Below are positions 33,465 to 45,371 of a stretch of 64,000 bases of DNA, piece after piece; within the stretch, counting starts at the first letter, position 1; each line of letters begins with the position of its first letter. This DNA comes from Utricularia gibba (taxonomy: Eukaryota > Streptophyta > Magnoliopsida > Lamiales > Lentibulariaceae), in contig CM007989.1 of the NCBI GenBank assembly GCA_002189035.1, positions 62,001-126,000 on the forward strand, in the 5' to 3' direction. The notes below the pieces were generated by a model. The model was not told the origin of the DNA, ran no database searches, and saw only the letters and a program-made list of their open reading frames with translations. The position numbers and the translations under genes are program-made.

Positions 33465-36400
33465 ATGGATTTGTCGGGGAAGAATTACTGCCCCCATGAA
33501 GCAAGGATCGACGTTGAGATCAACGAACACCCTTCTTCTCCTTCTTCTTCGTTCCTGGCGGGGCCGTCGGAGGTCATTGTGAAGGTCGACAGGGGGGATC
33601 AGACCGCCGTCACGGATGGCTTCAAAAGAAGAAATTGCAGCGAGTCCAGTCTGGATTTATGGGCAGAGGATGCCAACAACCAACGAATGGGATACAGCGG
33701 ATCATTCCACCAACACCCATCCCCCAAACTGATGACTGCCAAGTCTCCAGGTGAAGAAGATGTGTACCTGGATGTGGATGAACTGCGCAGCGAGATCAGC
33801 AATTACTCCCACTCTCCCGCTCCCAATTTCCCTCCTGATCACATCCATAACCATAACAAGAATTGCATTCGGAATTGTTCATTGTCCAAGGAACTCGGGG
33901 TTTCTTCTGAAGATTCCAATCTCAGAGGCAACAATAATCCTAACAAGGTAGTGGACATTGGACCTGATGAACAAGATATGAAAACTGTATCCTCGTACTC
34001 CTCCCTGGAAGAAACTTTCCACAACCGCGCCCCATCAGCGAATGCAGTGGATGAATCCCTCATCCACGGCGGTGGGAATGATGCCAGTGAAGTGCTCAGA
34101 TGTGCCTCCACACCGAGAATGTACGGAAACCTGTGCAGGATGAGGACACAGTCTAGGCTGCTCGATCCACCCCAAGATAAGCTAGTATCAGGGCAAATGA
34201 GATCAGGGATGATGAAGTCAGGTAGATTGAGATCTGGCATTATAGGCAGAGTTTCGGGGATGCTGGGAAAGCAAGGCGACGAGGAAGAGGAGGATCCGCT
34301 ATTCGACGACGACGTTCCTGATGAGTATAGGAAAGCCGCGATTGGTTTTTTCATGATCGTGGAATGGATCAGCCTCCTTTTGATCATCACTACTTTGATA
34401 TGCACAATGGTTATTAAGGAAGTGAAGAGACGGAAATTTAGAGGGTTGAGCTTGTGGAAATGGGAGGTGCTAGTTCTTGTTTTGATTTGTGGGGGACTGG
34501 TTTCTGACTGGGGATAAAGATAGTCGTCTTCTTCATAGAGAGGAACTTCGTTATGAGGAAAAGGGTTCTGTATTTTGTTTACGGCGTGAGGAAGGCAGTT
34601 AGAAACTGTATCTGGTTGGGTCTGGTTCTGATCGCATGGCGCTCCATGTTCGACAATCAGGTGGAAGGACGGCACAGATTCCTCCGGTACGTGAACAAGT
34701 TGATGGTCTGCATGATTGTGGGGACCCTGCTCTGGTTGGTGAAGACACTCATGGTCAAGATCCTTGCTTCTTCCTTCCATGTGAGCACTTTCTTCGAGCG
34801 AATCCAGGAGTCGTTGTTCAATCAGTATGTGATTGAGAAATTGTCAGGGCCAGCTCTGATTGAGATGAAGCACCAGCAGGAAGAAGACGAAAGAACTATG
34901 GCGGAGGTGTGGAGGCTAGAGAAAGCAGGTGCGACATTGCCACCGGAGCTGAGTTGTTCCCCTTCTTTTCGAGGTGGAGGGTTGGCCCAAAGGGTCCCAG
35001 CAAAAACAATGAGCTTCAAGGTTCCTTCTGGTCCACTGAGTAGAAACCAAGATGATCAGGAAACCATATCCATTGCTCATCTGCATAGACTGAATCATAA
35101 GAATGTATCAGCTTGGAGTATGAAGAGGTTGATGAAGATCGTGAAGCATGGGGTTCTAAGAACTTTGGATGAAGGCGTTTTGAATAGCTCACAAGGGGAT
35201 GAGACAGCAACTCAGATCAGAAGTGAAAAGGAGGCCATTGCAGCTGCAAGGAAGATCTTCAGGAACATCGCAAAGCCCCGAGCCAAGTAAGAATGAACAG
35301 CTATGTCCTTCTCACCACACCCGACTGAATCATCTTTACTTGGAACATGTTGCAGGTTCATCTATCTGGACGATATGCTGAGGTTCTTGCCGGAGGAAGA
35401 GGTATTAAAGACCATGAGCATTGTGGAAGGATCTGTTGAATGTAAGAAAATCAGTAAAGCATCACTCAAAAGTTGGGTGGTAAGACAAAGATAGCACCTT
35501 GCGTCAATTACCCTACATTTCTGTGAGGCATTTAGTCGAACGCTGGGTTTTCTGGGGCGAGCAGGTTAACGCATTTTTGGAACGAAGAGCGCTGGCCTTC
35601 ACCCTGAATGACACCAAGACAGCCGTTAACAAACTTCACCAAATGGTCAACGTAATAGTCGGCATCGTGATCCTCATCATCTGCCTGGTGATCCTGGAGA
35701 TCGTAACAGGCAGATTCATTCTGTACCTCAGCTCTCAGATTGTAGTGGTGGCCTTCATCTTCGGAAACACCCTCAAAACCATCTTCGAATCAATCGTATT
35801 CGTGTTCGTGATGCATCCTTTCGACGTCGGTGATCGCTGCGAGGTTGACAATGTTCAGGTACCAATCCAACATCCTCCCCTCGCCCCCTGGTTCTCTCTT
35901 GCAGTTGTTGACCCACTGCAAAATCAGATGGTTGTGGAGGAAATGAATATCTTGACGACGGTTTTCCTGCGATACGACAACCAGAAGATAATATTCCCCA
36001 ATTCAACCCTTTCCACCAGACCCATCAGCAACTACTACCGGAGCCCCGATATGGGCGACGGAGTCGATTTTTCCGTCCACATCGCTACCCCTGCGGAGAA
36101 GATCGCTCTGATGAAGCAAAGAATCACTAGGTAACTTACTGCCACCCCTCCAGATCATTACAATACATGCATATGTTTTTTTTTTTTTGATTGCGAGAGT
36201 TGGTGCAGCTACATCGAGAGTCGGAGCGATCATTGGTACCCGGAGCCAGCGGTGGTGCTGATGAACATGGAAAATCTCAACACGTTGAAAATGGCGGTAT
36301 GGCTGCGACATCGAATGAATCATCAGAACATGGGGGAGAAATGGATGAGAAGGGCGCTTCTTGTGGAAGAGATGGTGAAAATTTTCAAGGATTTGGACAT

Positions 36401-36512
36401 CGAATACCGCCTGTATCCCATGGATATAAACGTCCGTGCAATGCCGCCGCCGTCGCCTCTGAGTTCCGCCAGAATTCCGCCGGTGTGGAGTTCCCCTCAG
36501 GGCGCCAACTGA
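33465..36512 (+). CDS. MscS-like mechanosensitive channel, MSL10 group (one frame break)
   Basis: Exons 33465-35286, 35356-35479, 35565-35858, 35928-36130 and 36209-36512; with one restored base the total is 916 codons (915 aa). A long soluble acidic, Ser-rich N terminus (about 280 aa, with an RSG/KSG repeat near residues 245-265) precedes six transmembrane helices. The pore helix and MscS core read IVVVAFIFGNTLKTIFESIV then FVFVMHPFDVGDRCEVDNVQ and VVEEMNILTTVFLRYDNQKI, the diagnostic MSL4-10 signature. The frame breaks after SDWG at 34514; IKIVVFFIERNFVMRKRVLY continues one base out of phase, and a fifth G in the run 34510-34513 repairs it. Group members are plasma-membrane anion-preferring channels gated by membrane tension; the MSL10 N terminus also triggers cell-death signalling. 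Confidence 0.92.
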
Positions 36513-36923
36513 TTCATTTCTTTCTTTGTAACTTGAATTTGAGGCTGATGACCGTGTAATGTTGTTAGGGTGTAGTTGGGGGAAGAAAGTCCCCAATAAT
36601 TAATTTATTAGAATAAAAATGAGATGATATATTCTTAAAGAAAGGCCAACGGGCGGCCCGTTACAAGCCCATCGGGTCAGACGATGTGGCCCCTCACCGA
36701 CTCACATTTCGTATGCTATGTTTGCTTTAGATTCTTTCAAAAGTGAGATGTGAGATTAGGGTTTAGGTTCCAATTCCATGCACAAGCACAATTGCACATC
36801 AACTCCGGAACTCTACACACAACCGCCTCTATTGCTCTTCTCTGCCGTCTTATCCCTTGTGCTGCTTTGCTGTTGTAGATTTAGGGCCGTCGCCGGGTTT
36901 CTTGATTCAAGCTTCTCTTAGAG
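36513..36923 (+). promoter_or_regulatory. RBM39-like gene promoter with telo-box
   Basis: Between the MSL stop and the next start codon. It contains GGCCCG/GCCCA motifs around 36655-36695 and a telo-box-like ATTAGGGTTTAGG at 36755-36767, the element pair commonly found in promoters of plant RNA-handling and translation genes. Confidence 0.5.
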
Positions 36924-39900
36924 ATGGACTTCGATGAGTACGAGTATCTCGAGAATACAATGGATACTACTGGGCGGAGTAAGTCACGAGAAATGATGGA
37001 TATGGGTGATCAATCAGTCGCACACCCGGAAAATGATAGGCTTCAAAATTCCAAACGTCCAAGTGGTGGTGAATGTGACGAATTTGAGCCTTCATCCAGG
37101 CGTTCAAGATCAAAGAAGAACAACACTGACCATTACGAAGATAGAGCTTCGCGCCGTAGCCCATTTTCTAGGGATAAGGAGAAATTTGAGGGAGATAGGG
37201 GTCGCCACAGGGACACGGAAGATGGTGGGAGACAAGATAGGACAAGGGATAGACACCAAGATAGATCAAGGGAGAGGGATGCTAGCAAGAAAAGGGATCG
37301 CACCGGGGACAGGAATCAACATGAAATTGAAGGACAGCGGTTCAGAAATAACCCAAATTGGGTGCCTCATAAAAGATGGAGAGAAACTAGTAGAGACTTC
37401 GAAAACGCAGATAAAGACAATCAAGAACGGCTGAAAGAGGAGTACTTTAATCGGGGCCACCAAATGAGGTAAATTCCTGTGCCAATTCCAAGCAGAAAGC
37501 ATATCTTGAATAAGCAATGAGCTCCGAATTCGAAAGTTCATAAGTACGTTACTGCAATGAGGCAACTAATATCATCTGCACCCCATTTGTTTTTTGATCA
37601 TTGCAACTCTCTTCTGCTAAAACAACATGACGCTGTTTGTTTTGTCAATTTTTCATTAAGCTACCGCAGAGGGGACTCTAGTTTCTACAAACGTCCATGA
37701 TGATGCTCACATTTTTTGAACCTTAGTATACTTCTTCAATTGCATTCCTTGTGTTTTCATGTTGTATGTGGAAACTAACTTTTTGTTTCTGAAAGTTTGA
37801 TTTCCATTGTTCTGCCCATTCTGGCTTTGTCATTTGCATCTGCTCTTAATTCCGCCTTCTCTCCAGGTTGATGTCATTGCTTTAATATCGAGATTAGTTG
37901 CTTTGACCAAGTGTTATTTAGTTCAGCATAATGACTCTATGGCGTTGTCTGCATGATTATGATCTTGGGTATGATTGTTTTCATTAATGACTATTGAATT
38001 TTACAAGTCCATAAATTCAACCTCTAAGTATTTCTTCTCAAATGAAGCATTTATATTTCTTGTGAGTCAATGTTCTTATACAATTCATGTTCGTTTTTCA
38101 AATTTCAACAGAAAAAAGAAAGAGAAAAACGGTGAGAAGGTGGAGCCAGAAGCTGATCCTGAACGAGATCAAAGAACGGTTTTTGTGTATCAGGTTTCAA
38201 AGAAAAGTTCGTATATATTCTAACATTGGAGTTCTTATAACACATAGGATTTACTATTTTCTACAGATCCCCTTGAAGGCAGGAGAGAGGGAGCTTTATG
38301 ACTTGTTCTCTAAGGCGGGCAAGGTGTAGATCCACTGTAATCTGTAGGATACTAGATTTTGCATGATATATTTATGTTATTTCCGAGAATGAGATTTTTC
38401 TAATTTTATGATAACTCTCTGTGAAACTCTATTCCTGTCAGGTTGAGTGCTTTTCTTGATTATCGGGTGCTTGAGGGATGCCTTTTTGTTAACCATATCT
38501 TGAGATTGTTTCATGGTTCTTTTTGTGATGCAGGTAAGAGATGTGCAGCTGATAATTGATCGGAACACCAAGCGCTGCAGGGGAATTGGGTAATTTGGTG
38601 CTTCCTGTACACATTTTTTTTTTCTCGCCATGTTTGCATTTAATTTTTTGGAATCTGTGGCTAGGGGGTTTCGTGTTATTGCTTTATAATTCGTCATAAT
38701 CAAAAACATGTTGATGGGCAGGCCTTTTTTTGGGTTGGAGTGACTCGTCCTTCAAGTGTCTTGTGTAATTTTATCATATCCATAAGCTCTCAACCTTATT
38801 TCCTGATTAGGTATGTTGAGTTTTATGATGCGATGTCAGTTCCAATGGCAATAGCACTCTCTGGTCAGCATGTTCTTGGTCAACCTGTTTTGGTGAGAGC
38901 ATCGGAAGCTGAAAAGAACCTTGTTCAGCCAACGCCTGGAAAGAATCTTGGCACCTCTGGGGAAGCTAGAAAATTATATATTGGAAATCTTCCACTAACT
39001 ATCAAAGAAGATGACGTGCGCCAGGTGGAGCTTCTTATGGTTCTTATATGAAGTTTTCATGTTGTATAACATGAGGTGAAATATATTTTTCTGAATACTG
39101 AACGCCAGGTTTTTGAAGCTTTTGGTGCTATTGAGCTGGTACAGATGCCAATTGACCCTGGAAATGGGAATTGTAAAGGGTATGCGTTTATTCAGGTAAC
39201 TCATACTTCTCTGTCTCATTTAGTGGCTTTCTTCCTATCTTATGCATTAGCAAGTCTTCTCTAGGAACGCTATTACTGAAAATGATGCCAACATTACGTT
39301 CCTTGTAGTTCGCACGTTTTGAGGATGCAAAGATGGCACAAAATGTAGATGGGGAATTGGCAATTGGAGGTATGACCATTAAGGTAATGAGATACATAGT
39401 TTTTGTTCTCTCGGTTTTTCTTAATGTTTAATACAGTATACCTTTTATAGTATTTCCATTAGTTGGCCCCCAAGGTTCTCATGTCATCAGTTAGGTCACA
39501 TAAATGATTATGTTATTTTTTTGGCACATTGATGCTTATTTTCTTTCAAAATTTATAGGTATCTGCTGTCACTGAGTTGCAGGACGCGAATTCAAAGGTT
39601 ACTGATCTTGATGATGATGAAGGATCTGGTTGGGTTAGTCAACATCAGTAATCTCATTCTTTTATGTTTCAAACCATAGTGCCCATAATACCTACCGAAC
39701 AAACATTTCAAATTCAGAATCTTTGTCATTTGGGTAGCATCAATTTTTTTCCTGCCTTTATTGCCTATTTTTATTAGTTGTAATCTATGGCATTTCCACT
39801 CATTCCTCCTCATTTTACTAAAAGAATTTCCTTGCTAACATATTACCAGTCATTGAAGGATGCTCATTCCCGAGCACTTCTAATGCAAAAATTGGATCGC

Positions 39901-40759
39901 ACAGGAATTGCTTCAAGGTTAGATGCATGTTGAGCTAGGAAATGCTTCAGTTTTTTTATTCCTCATTGCTGGTACTGTTTTACTCATTCTGCAGCATCAC
40001 TGGTGCATCAGTTTTACCAGTTTCTGGGCAGATATCTGTTCCTGTCCTTCCAGGTTTGACTGCCGCTGCCCTTTCTATTCCATCTCTTTCCAGCGGTTTT
40101 ACGGGTACCATAGGCATCCCCAGTGAATGCTTGTTACTTCACAACATGTTTGACCCAAATGTGGAGGTGAGGTCTGGATGAATTAGTTGTGTTTGGTCTT
40201 CCGAGTGATGTGCATCAAAGCTAATATTTTCGAACTTCAGGCTGAGGCAGATTTCGATCTGGACATAAAGGAAGACGTGCAGGAGGAGTGCTCAAAATTT
40301 GGACTGCTGAAGCACATCCATGTAGAGAAGTATGTATGCTACGGAATTTTAGGTTCTTTCCGTGCCCATTCCATGAAATGAATGCCCTTGTGTTATTCTG
40401 GTCCCGTACAATCAGGAAATCTGCTGGTTGTGTGTACTTGCGCTTTGGGAGTGTTGAAGGTGCGACCGCTGCTCAGCGAGCTCTGCATGGACGGTGGTTT
40501 GCTGGAAAGATGGTCACTGCGACGTTCATGGTAAGAAACGCACTCTGCGGTTATCTGACGCTATTTTTGGGATGTGATTAAGGTCTCACTTGGAAGGAAG
40601 TAGTAACAAATTGCATGAGAGGAGTTGGGGAAGTGTTTTGTTGAGGGATTTAAAAGAGCAGCGGTACGATGGGTGTGATTGGTTGGAGGGATGACTGATT
40701 TGGTTTCCTTGCAGCCTCACAGCGCGTACGAAGCCAAGTGCCCCGACAGCAGCAGATAG
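36924..40759 (+). CDS. RBM39/CAPER-like splicing factor (SF-CC1 family)
   Basis: Thirteen exons: 36924-37468, 38112-38193, 38267-38323, 38534-38589, 38811-39024, 39109-39195, 39309-39383, 39559-39633, 39850-39917, 39995-40166, 40241-40329, 40416-40530, 40715-40759; 559 aa, no frame break. The N-terminal third is an Arg/Asp/Ser-rich RS-like region. RRM1 follows (RTVFVYQIPLKAGERELYDL, GIGYVEFYDAMSVPMAIAL), then RRM2 (RKLYIGNLPLTIKEDDVRQV, GYAFIQFARFEDAKMAQNV), a conserved linker (SLKDAHSRALLMQKLDRTGI) and a C-terminal U2AF-homology motif RRM3 (ECLLLHNMFDP, GCVYLRFGSVEGATAAQRAL, GRWFAGKMVTATF). This architecture is that of RBM39/CAPER, a nuclear pre-mRNA splicing factor related to U2AF65. Size and structure match the plant orthologue. 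Confidence 0.94.
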
Positions 40760-41396
40760 AATGGCGCTCGCCTCTCATGTCTCCGTGGCTGCTCAAATAC
40801 AAAGCAGCTATGAAGCCCAGCCCCCTTCGTTTCGAATTTGGATGATCGATCATTCTCTGGCGTGATGGGCCGGCTGCCTTCGAATTACATCACAATCCTC
40901 CTTTCTCATTGTTCCCATTTGGCACAAACCTTTTATTAATAGTGTATCCCTATTTTATAAATAACGGAAAAACAAAAGGAGGGTGACGCTTGGATTTCCC
41001 ATATTGAGGTAAGGAGGCACAATTTGTATGTTATAACTGACACCGAGTAAACGTAATTACAATTTTTTTTTGTTTTATTTGTTGCCCCACATTAATTAAT
41101 TAAAAAAGCCGGAGAGGAGGAGGTGGAGAAGGGCAACGAATTCTAGGGTAAGAGGGGGCTCCGGCTTGCTCCTTCCTTGCGATGCCTCTTCACTCGCTCG
41201 ATTCTAATCCGCTTCCTTTGTTTTGGTCTGTGACTTGCAGCGGAAGAAAGTAATCGGAGGGAGACCCACTCTTTAGTTTCATCTCAGGAATCCACATGTG
41301 AGTCTCACCGCGGAACTGGATATGGCGTTTCCAGCTTTTGTTCTCGCCTTCTATATTTCCATCGTCATTGCTTTTGTCTCTCAGATTTTATCAAAC
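40760..41396 (+). promoter_or_regulatory. RBM39 3' flank and RPN3 promoter/5' UTR
   Basis: About 640 bases between tandem genes. Purine-rich leader sequence (GGAGAGGAGGAGGTGGAG near 41111) precedes the RPN3 start. An in-frame upstream extension from GTG 41298 exists, but the conserved RPN3 start is [10 protein letters not shown] at 41397. Confidence 0.45.
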
Positions 41397-43716
41397 ATGA
41401 CTCAAGATGTTGAGATGAAGGAGCAGCCGGTGGCCCAATCTGACTCCTCCTCCTCGCCTCCATCAACTCTTCAGCGTCAGTCTTTGTCATATCTCTATCT
41501 CGTTGCTGTTCCCTGGTTCTATGTTGTTTCAGTAGGCAATTCGTTATTCAATTATTAGATTTGAAGGACATATTTGGGCTGATTGAGATTGGGCTTATGC
41601 ACGTGAGGTCCGTCGAATTGTGAGGGCTATACGGTGGACGATTCAGCTTAGGAAGAAGCTCAACGTCTCTGTGATATCTTCCTTTCTCGATTTCGCTCTT
41701 GTGCCTGGATCTGAGATTCATTCGCGCTTGTCTTCATACCTTCCAAGCCCAGTATGTTCAAACTCGATATCTTGCCTTGTTCTTTTTCAGTTAAAAATAA
41801 GCAACTTTTTTTTTAAATGTTTCTCCCTAGAAATAATTATTTTCTTTACTTATCTTTTATGAGTGAGTGAATGTTTTCATGGCAACTGTAGGGAGATGAG
41901 TATGATATGGAAGTTGACACGGCCACGTCTGCAAATCAAACTCCTGCCAAGATTTCACCTGAAATCGAAATCTACTGTTATCTTCTGGTTCTTATATTTT
42001 TGATTGATGGGAAGAAGTACAATGAGGTACGGTACTACTGTATAAGTAAACTTCCAGTATGGGAGCCCATTCATTAAGCGTGACCTTATATTATTGTATT
42101 CTGTTGATCACCTCATTTATCAGGCAAAAGCTTGCTCCACAGCAAGCATTGCTCGTCTGAAGAGTTTCAATCGAAGAACTGTTGACGTTCTGGCATCAAG
42201 ACTTTACTTCTATTACTCCTTGAGCTATGAGCTCACCGGTGATCTTGCTGAAATAAGAGGGTATGCACTTCCTTTCTCTGTTGTTCTCGATTAACAATTT
42301 TTCTATCTACGGTGTTGTTTTGTTTTGAAATATGACTTTGTTGCAGCAACCTTCTTATGTTGCACCGTACTGCAACACTGCGCCATGATGAATTGGGGCA
42401 GGTTCGACCTCCTTGATGAAATTTTTAATCTTTGTGCCCGTATAGCTATTTTTAATTGTATCTCTTATCATTCAGGAAACCCTTCTTAATCTTTTATTGA
42501 GGAACTATCTCCATTACAACTTATATGACCAGGCAGAGAAGTTAAGATCAAGGGCACCTCGTTTTGAAGCCCACTCAAACCAGCAGGCATATTTCATGAC
42601 ACCTTACTCTCTGTGCGGTCAATTTGTTGAAATTGATTTTTTGATGGTCTTTTTCTCAAAGGCTTCATTTTTTTTTTCCCGAATGCTTCTCAATGTCCAA
42701 AGCATTTATCTACATTCAGCTTTGATATCATTTTTTTCATGCTTGTTTCATTTTCTTATGAAGTTATTTATGTTTATTTTAAAACCTGTTATTTGTCCAA
42801 ATGCAGTTTTGTCGTTACCTGTTTTACCTTGGAAAGATCAGGACTATTCAGCTGGAATATACTGATGCCAAAGAGTCTCTGCTCCAAGCTGCTCGGAAGG
42901 CTCCTGTCTCTGCTCTTGGTTTCCGAGTTCAATGCACCAAATGGGCTGTGATTGTCCGTTTATTGCTTGGAGAGATTCCTGAACGAACTGTCTTTATGCA
43001 GAAAGGCATGGAAAAAACACTGCGTCCGTATTTTGAACTGACTAACGTGAGTAACAGAAAGAGCTTGTTATTTTCATAATATAGTTACATTTTATTGCAA
43101 CTGAACGTTTAGATGGTTGAGAGGGTGATATTTTGGTGCTGGATATATTCTTAGCAACAAGTTCTCTGGAGTCCTTTTGCTGACTGATTTAAGGTTTTTT
43201 CAGGCTGTTAGAATTGGAGATTTGGAGCTTTTCAAAGCGGTTGCAGAGAAGTTTTCTAGCACGTTCAGCACAGACCGGACCAACAATTTAATCATCCGAC
43301 TCCGGCACAATGTCATCAGAACTGGTTTACGTAACATCAACATATCGTACTCCAGGATCTCTCTCGCTGATATTGCTAGAAAATTGAGATTGGACTCGAG
43401 CAACCCTATCGCTGATGCTGAAAGCATTGTAGCCAAAGCCATTCGTGATGGTGCCATTGATGCCACACTGGATCATGCTAATGGGTGGATGGTGTCAAAG
43501 GAGACAGGTGATATCTACTCAACAAATGAGCCCCAAATTGCTTTCAACTCCAGGATTGCCTTCTGCCTGAATATGCACAATGAAGCTGTACGTGCCCTTC
43601 GCTTTCCACCAAACTCGCACAAGGAAAAGGAAAGTGCCGAGAAGAGAAGAGAACGACAGCAGCAGGAACAGGAGCTGGCTAAACACATTGCCGAGGAAGA
43701 TGACGATGAATTCTGA
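41397..43716 (+). CDS. RPN3: 26S proteasome lid subunit RPN3 (one frame break)
   Basis: Eight exons: 41397-41475, 41559-41751, 41892-42026, 42124-42260, 42347-42401, 42476-42586, 42807-43046, 43204-43716. With one restored base this is 488 codons (487 aa), the normal RPN3 length. Exon 2 breaks after [11 protein letters not shown]; adding a fourth G to the run 41591-41593 gives [20 protein letters not shown]. The rest is intact: [36 protein letters not shown], the PCI domain ([60 protein letters not shown]) and the acidic tail EEDDDEF. RPN3 is an essential lid component. Intron 42587-42806 has a GC donor (CAGCAG|GCATAT) needed to join SNQQ to [10 protein letters not shown]. Because the gene is essential and usually few-copy, the frame break is probably a sequence error. 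Confidence 0.95.
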
Positions 43717-44040
43717 GGCCGCTGTGGCCCTCCCTCCCTCCTGGCGTTGCTACAATCTATATGAAACTGATATCTCTTGGAGCCGTGTTTTATGCTTGGG
43801 TTGCCGCCCACCCCCATTATTCCTTGCGCATGCACTGTTTTTGCACCTGTTTCTGTTCGATTTGAATTGTGGTTGTTGGAGGACACTGAATGCTTACTGA
43901 TATTCATCCTAAGAAGCGCTTCGCAATGGAGTTCACCAAGATTTAAGGAATCCTTAGCAGTACCGCACACTGAAGGTGGAAAACATCATAAAACGTTGGA
44001 AATGAATTTGATGTTGGAGAGCCTGTCGATCTACATGCCT
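43717..44040. other. Spacer between convergent RPN3 and TRAPPC2L
   Basis: About 320 bases holding both 3' UTRs. Nothing else recognised. Confidence 0.5.
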
Positions 44041-45158
44041 TTAGACTTCCGAACTCAAACCATAAGATTTCACCATTGTGCTGACCCTCTCAGCAAACAC
44101 CCTGGACGCTATCTTCTTCCCCGGCACATGGAATGGATTTGAAACTGCATCCACATAGGCAGTGTGGAACCTCCTGAAGAACTGTATAAAAACAGTGTAA
44201 GTCAAGTTGCAATGCCCCCGCTGCTGAAGCGCAACAAACGTTCCCTGGGGGAAGCTACACAAATGTTCAAGTTGGAACATTTGAAGCGACTGCATTAAGT
44301 TGTGGAGCTTACATTTCTCACATCAGCATCTCGAACGTCAAGATCTGTGGTCACCATTATAAATTTCACCTTGGTGTTCGTCAAGTAGCCATACCTGCAA
44401 CCTTCGACTATAAGCAAAAAGAAGTGCATCATGGAACAGCAAATGAATTGCTGATGCGTATGCCCTACACTTTGTAGTTCTCCGTGGGATAAAGCAGGCC
44501 AAGAAATGTCTCGTTCAGGGGTGGCCCTGATTTTTTGGGATTATTCACTGACGAGCCATAAAGGGAAAATGTTAGCTCTACCTTACGCACATGAATAAAG
44601 AGATAACTGATAGAACGAAACTGATCATGTTTCTTCTAGACACTGTATTCAGTTGCTGTGTCAATCAAATCCCCGAACCACTCAATAGAATATACGGAAA
44701 GATATCCATACAAACGGAATAAAAGCAAAAATCCCAAGTAGTGCCCATGCTATGTTGTAGGAAATGAGACCTTTTCACAGAGCTGGAAGAAAAGAAAAGG
44801 ATCTAGACACCCCAGGTTTCGGCAACACATATTATTGAGGAAATCCCTAACAACTGTTCAACGAGCAAGCCAATTCCAAGCAATCACAACTCGTGGCAAA
44901 ACCCAGCAATAAGAATAATCCAAAGGAAAATAAACCTCTTTCGTCGACGACATCGAGAGAACAGTGAACAATGTGATGAAGCTTAAGGGCATCATCAGCT
45001 TCGGTAAAACTCTGTATATACAATGGATTGTTCTGTCGAAAAAGCGAGAATCAAAGCGTATCCACTCAGATTACTTGATATTTCATGAATTGCAATGACG
45101 CATATAAACTAAAACAAAGCGGAACCTGGTGGCCGACGACGGCAACGCAGACGATCAT
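44041..45158 (-). CDS. TRAPPC2L: Trafficking protein particle complex subunit 2-like (TRAPPC2L)
   Basis: Five exons (45126-45158, 44936-45032, 44469-44547, 44313-44394, 44041-44181) give 143 aa. The sedlin-fold protein starts MIVCVAVVGHQNNPLYIQSF, continues DALKLHHIVHCSLDVVDERV, LNETFLGLLYPTENYKVYGY and LTNTKVKFIMVTTDLDVRDA, and ends FHTAYVDAVSNPFHVPGKKI with the plant-typical KSYGLSS tail. TRAPPC2L is a core TRAPP subunit in ER-Golgi vesicle tethering. It is divergent from BOLA2 with only 213 bases between start codons. Confidence 0.93.
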
Positions 45159-45371
45159 TGCCAAGTTCAGACGTACTTTCGGTGAAGAATGGAACTTGTC
45201 ACTTAGCAACGGCATCAAGCCCATTCACGAGAGATTACGGTCCAAACTAGGAGCAATTGGTTGGGCCGTTTTTGTGTACGGCCCATGTAGGCCCAACATG
45301 CAAACGTCGTTCCGCAGTCCTCGCAAATCTTGAATATCACGCGGCTCCAAGACGGTGCTTTGCAATTCGCG
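45159..45371. promoter_or_regulatory. Bidirectional promoter with three site II elements, TRAPPC2L / BOLA2
   Basis: Within 213 bases there are three TGGGCC/GGCCCA site II cores at 45262-45267, 45280-45285 and 45290-45295. Such clusters are TCP-binding elements typical of housekeeping genes. No TATA box is apparent, fitting a TATA-less bidirectional promoter. Confidence 0.65.

Noticed and set aside
33839-34780. Long minus-strand open frame (about 313 codons) opposite the MSL gene
   Set aside because: It is the antisense shadow of the conserved MSL exon; composition is odd and there is no family similarity.
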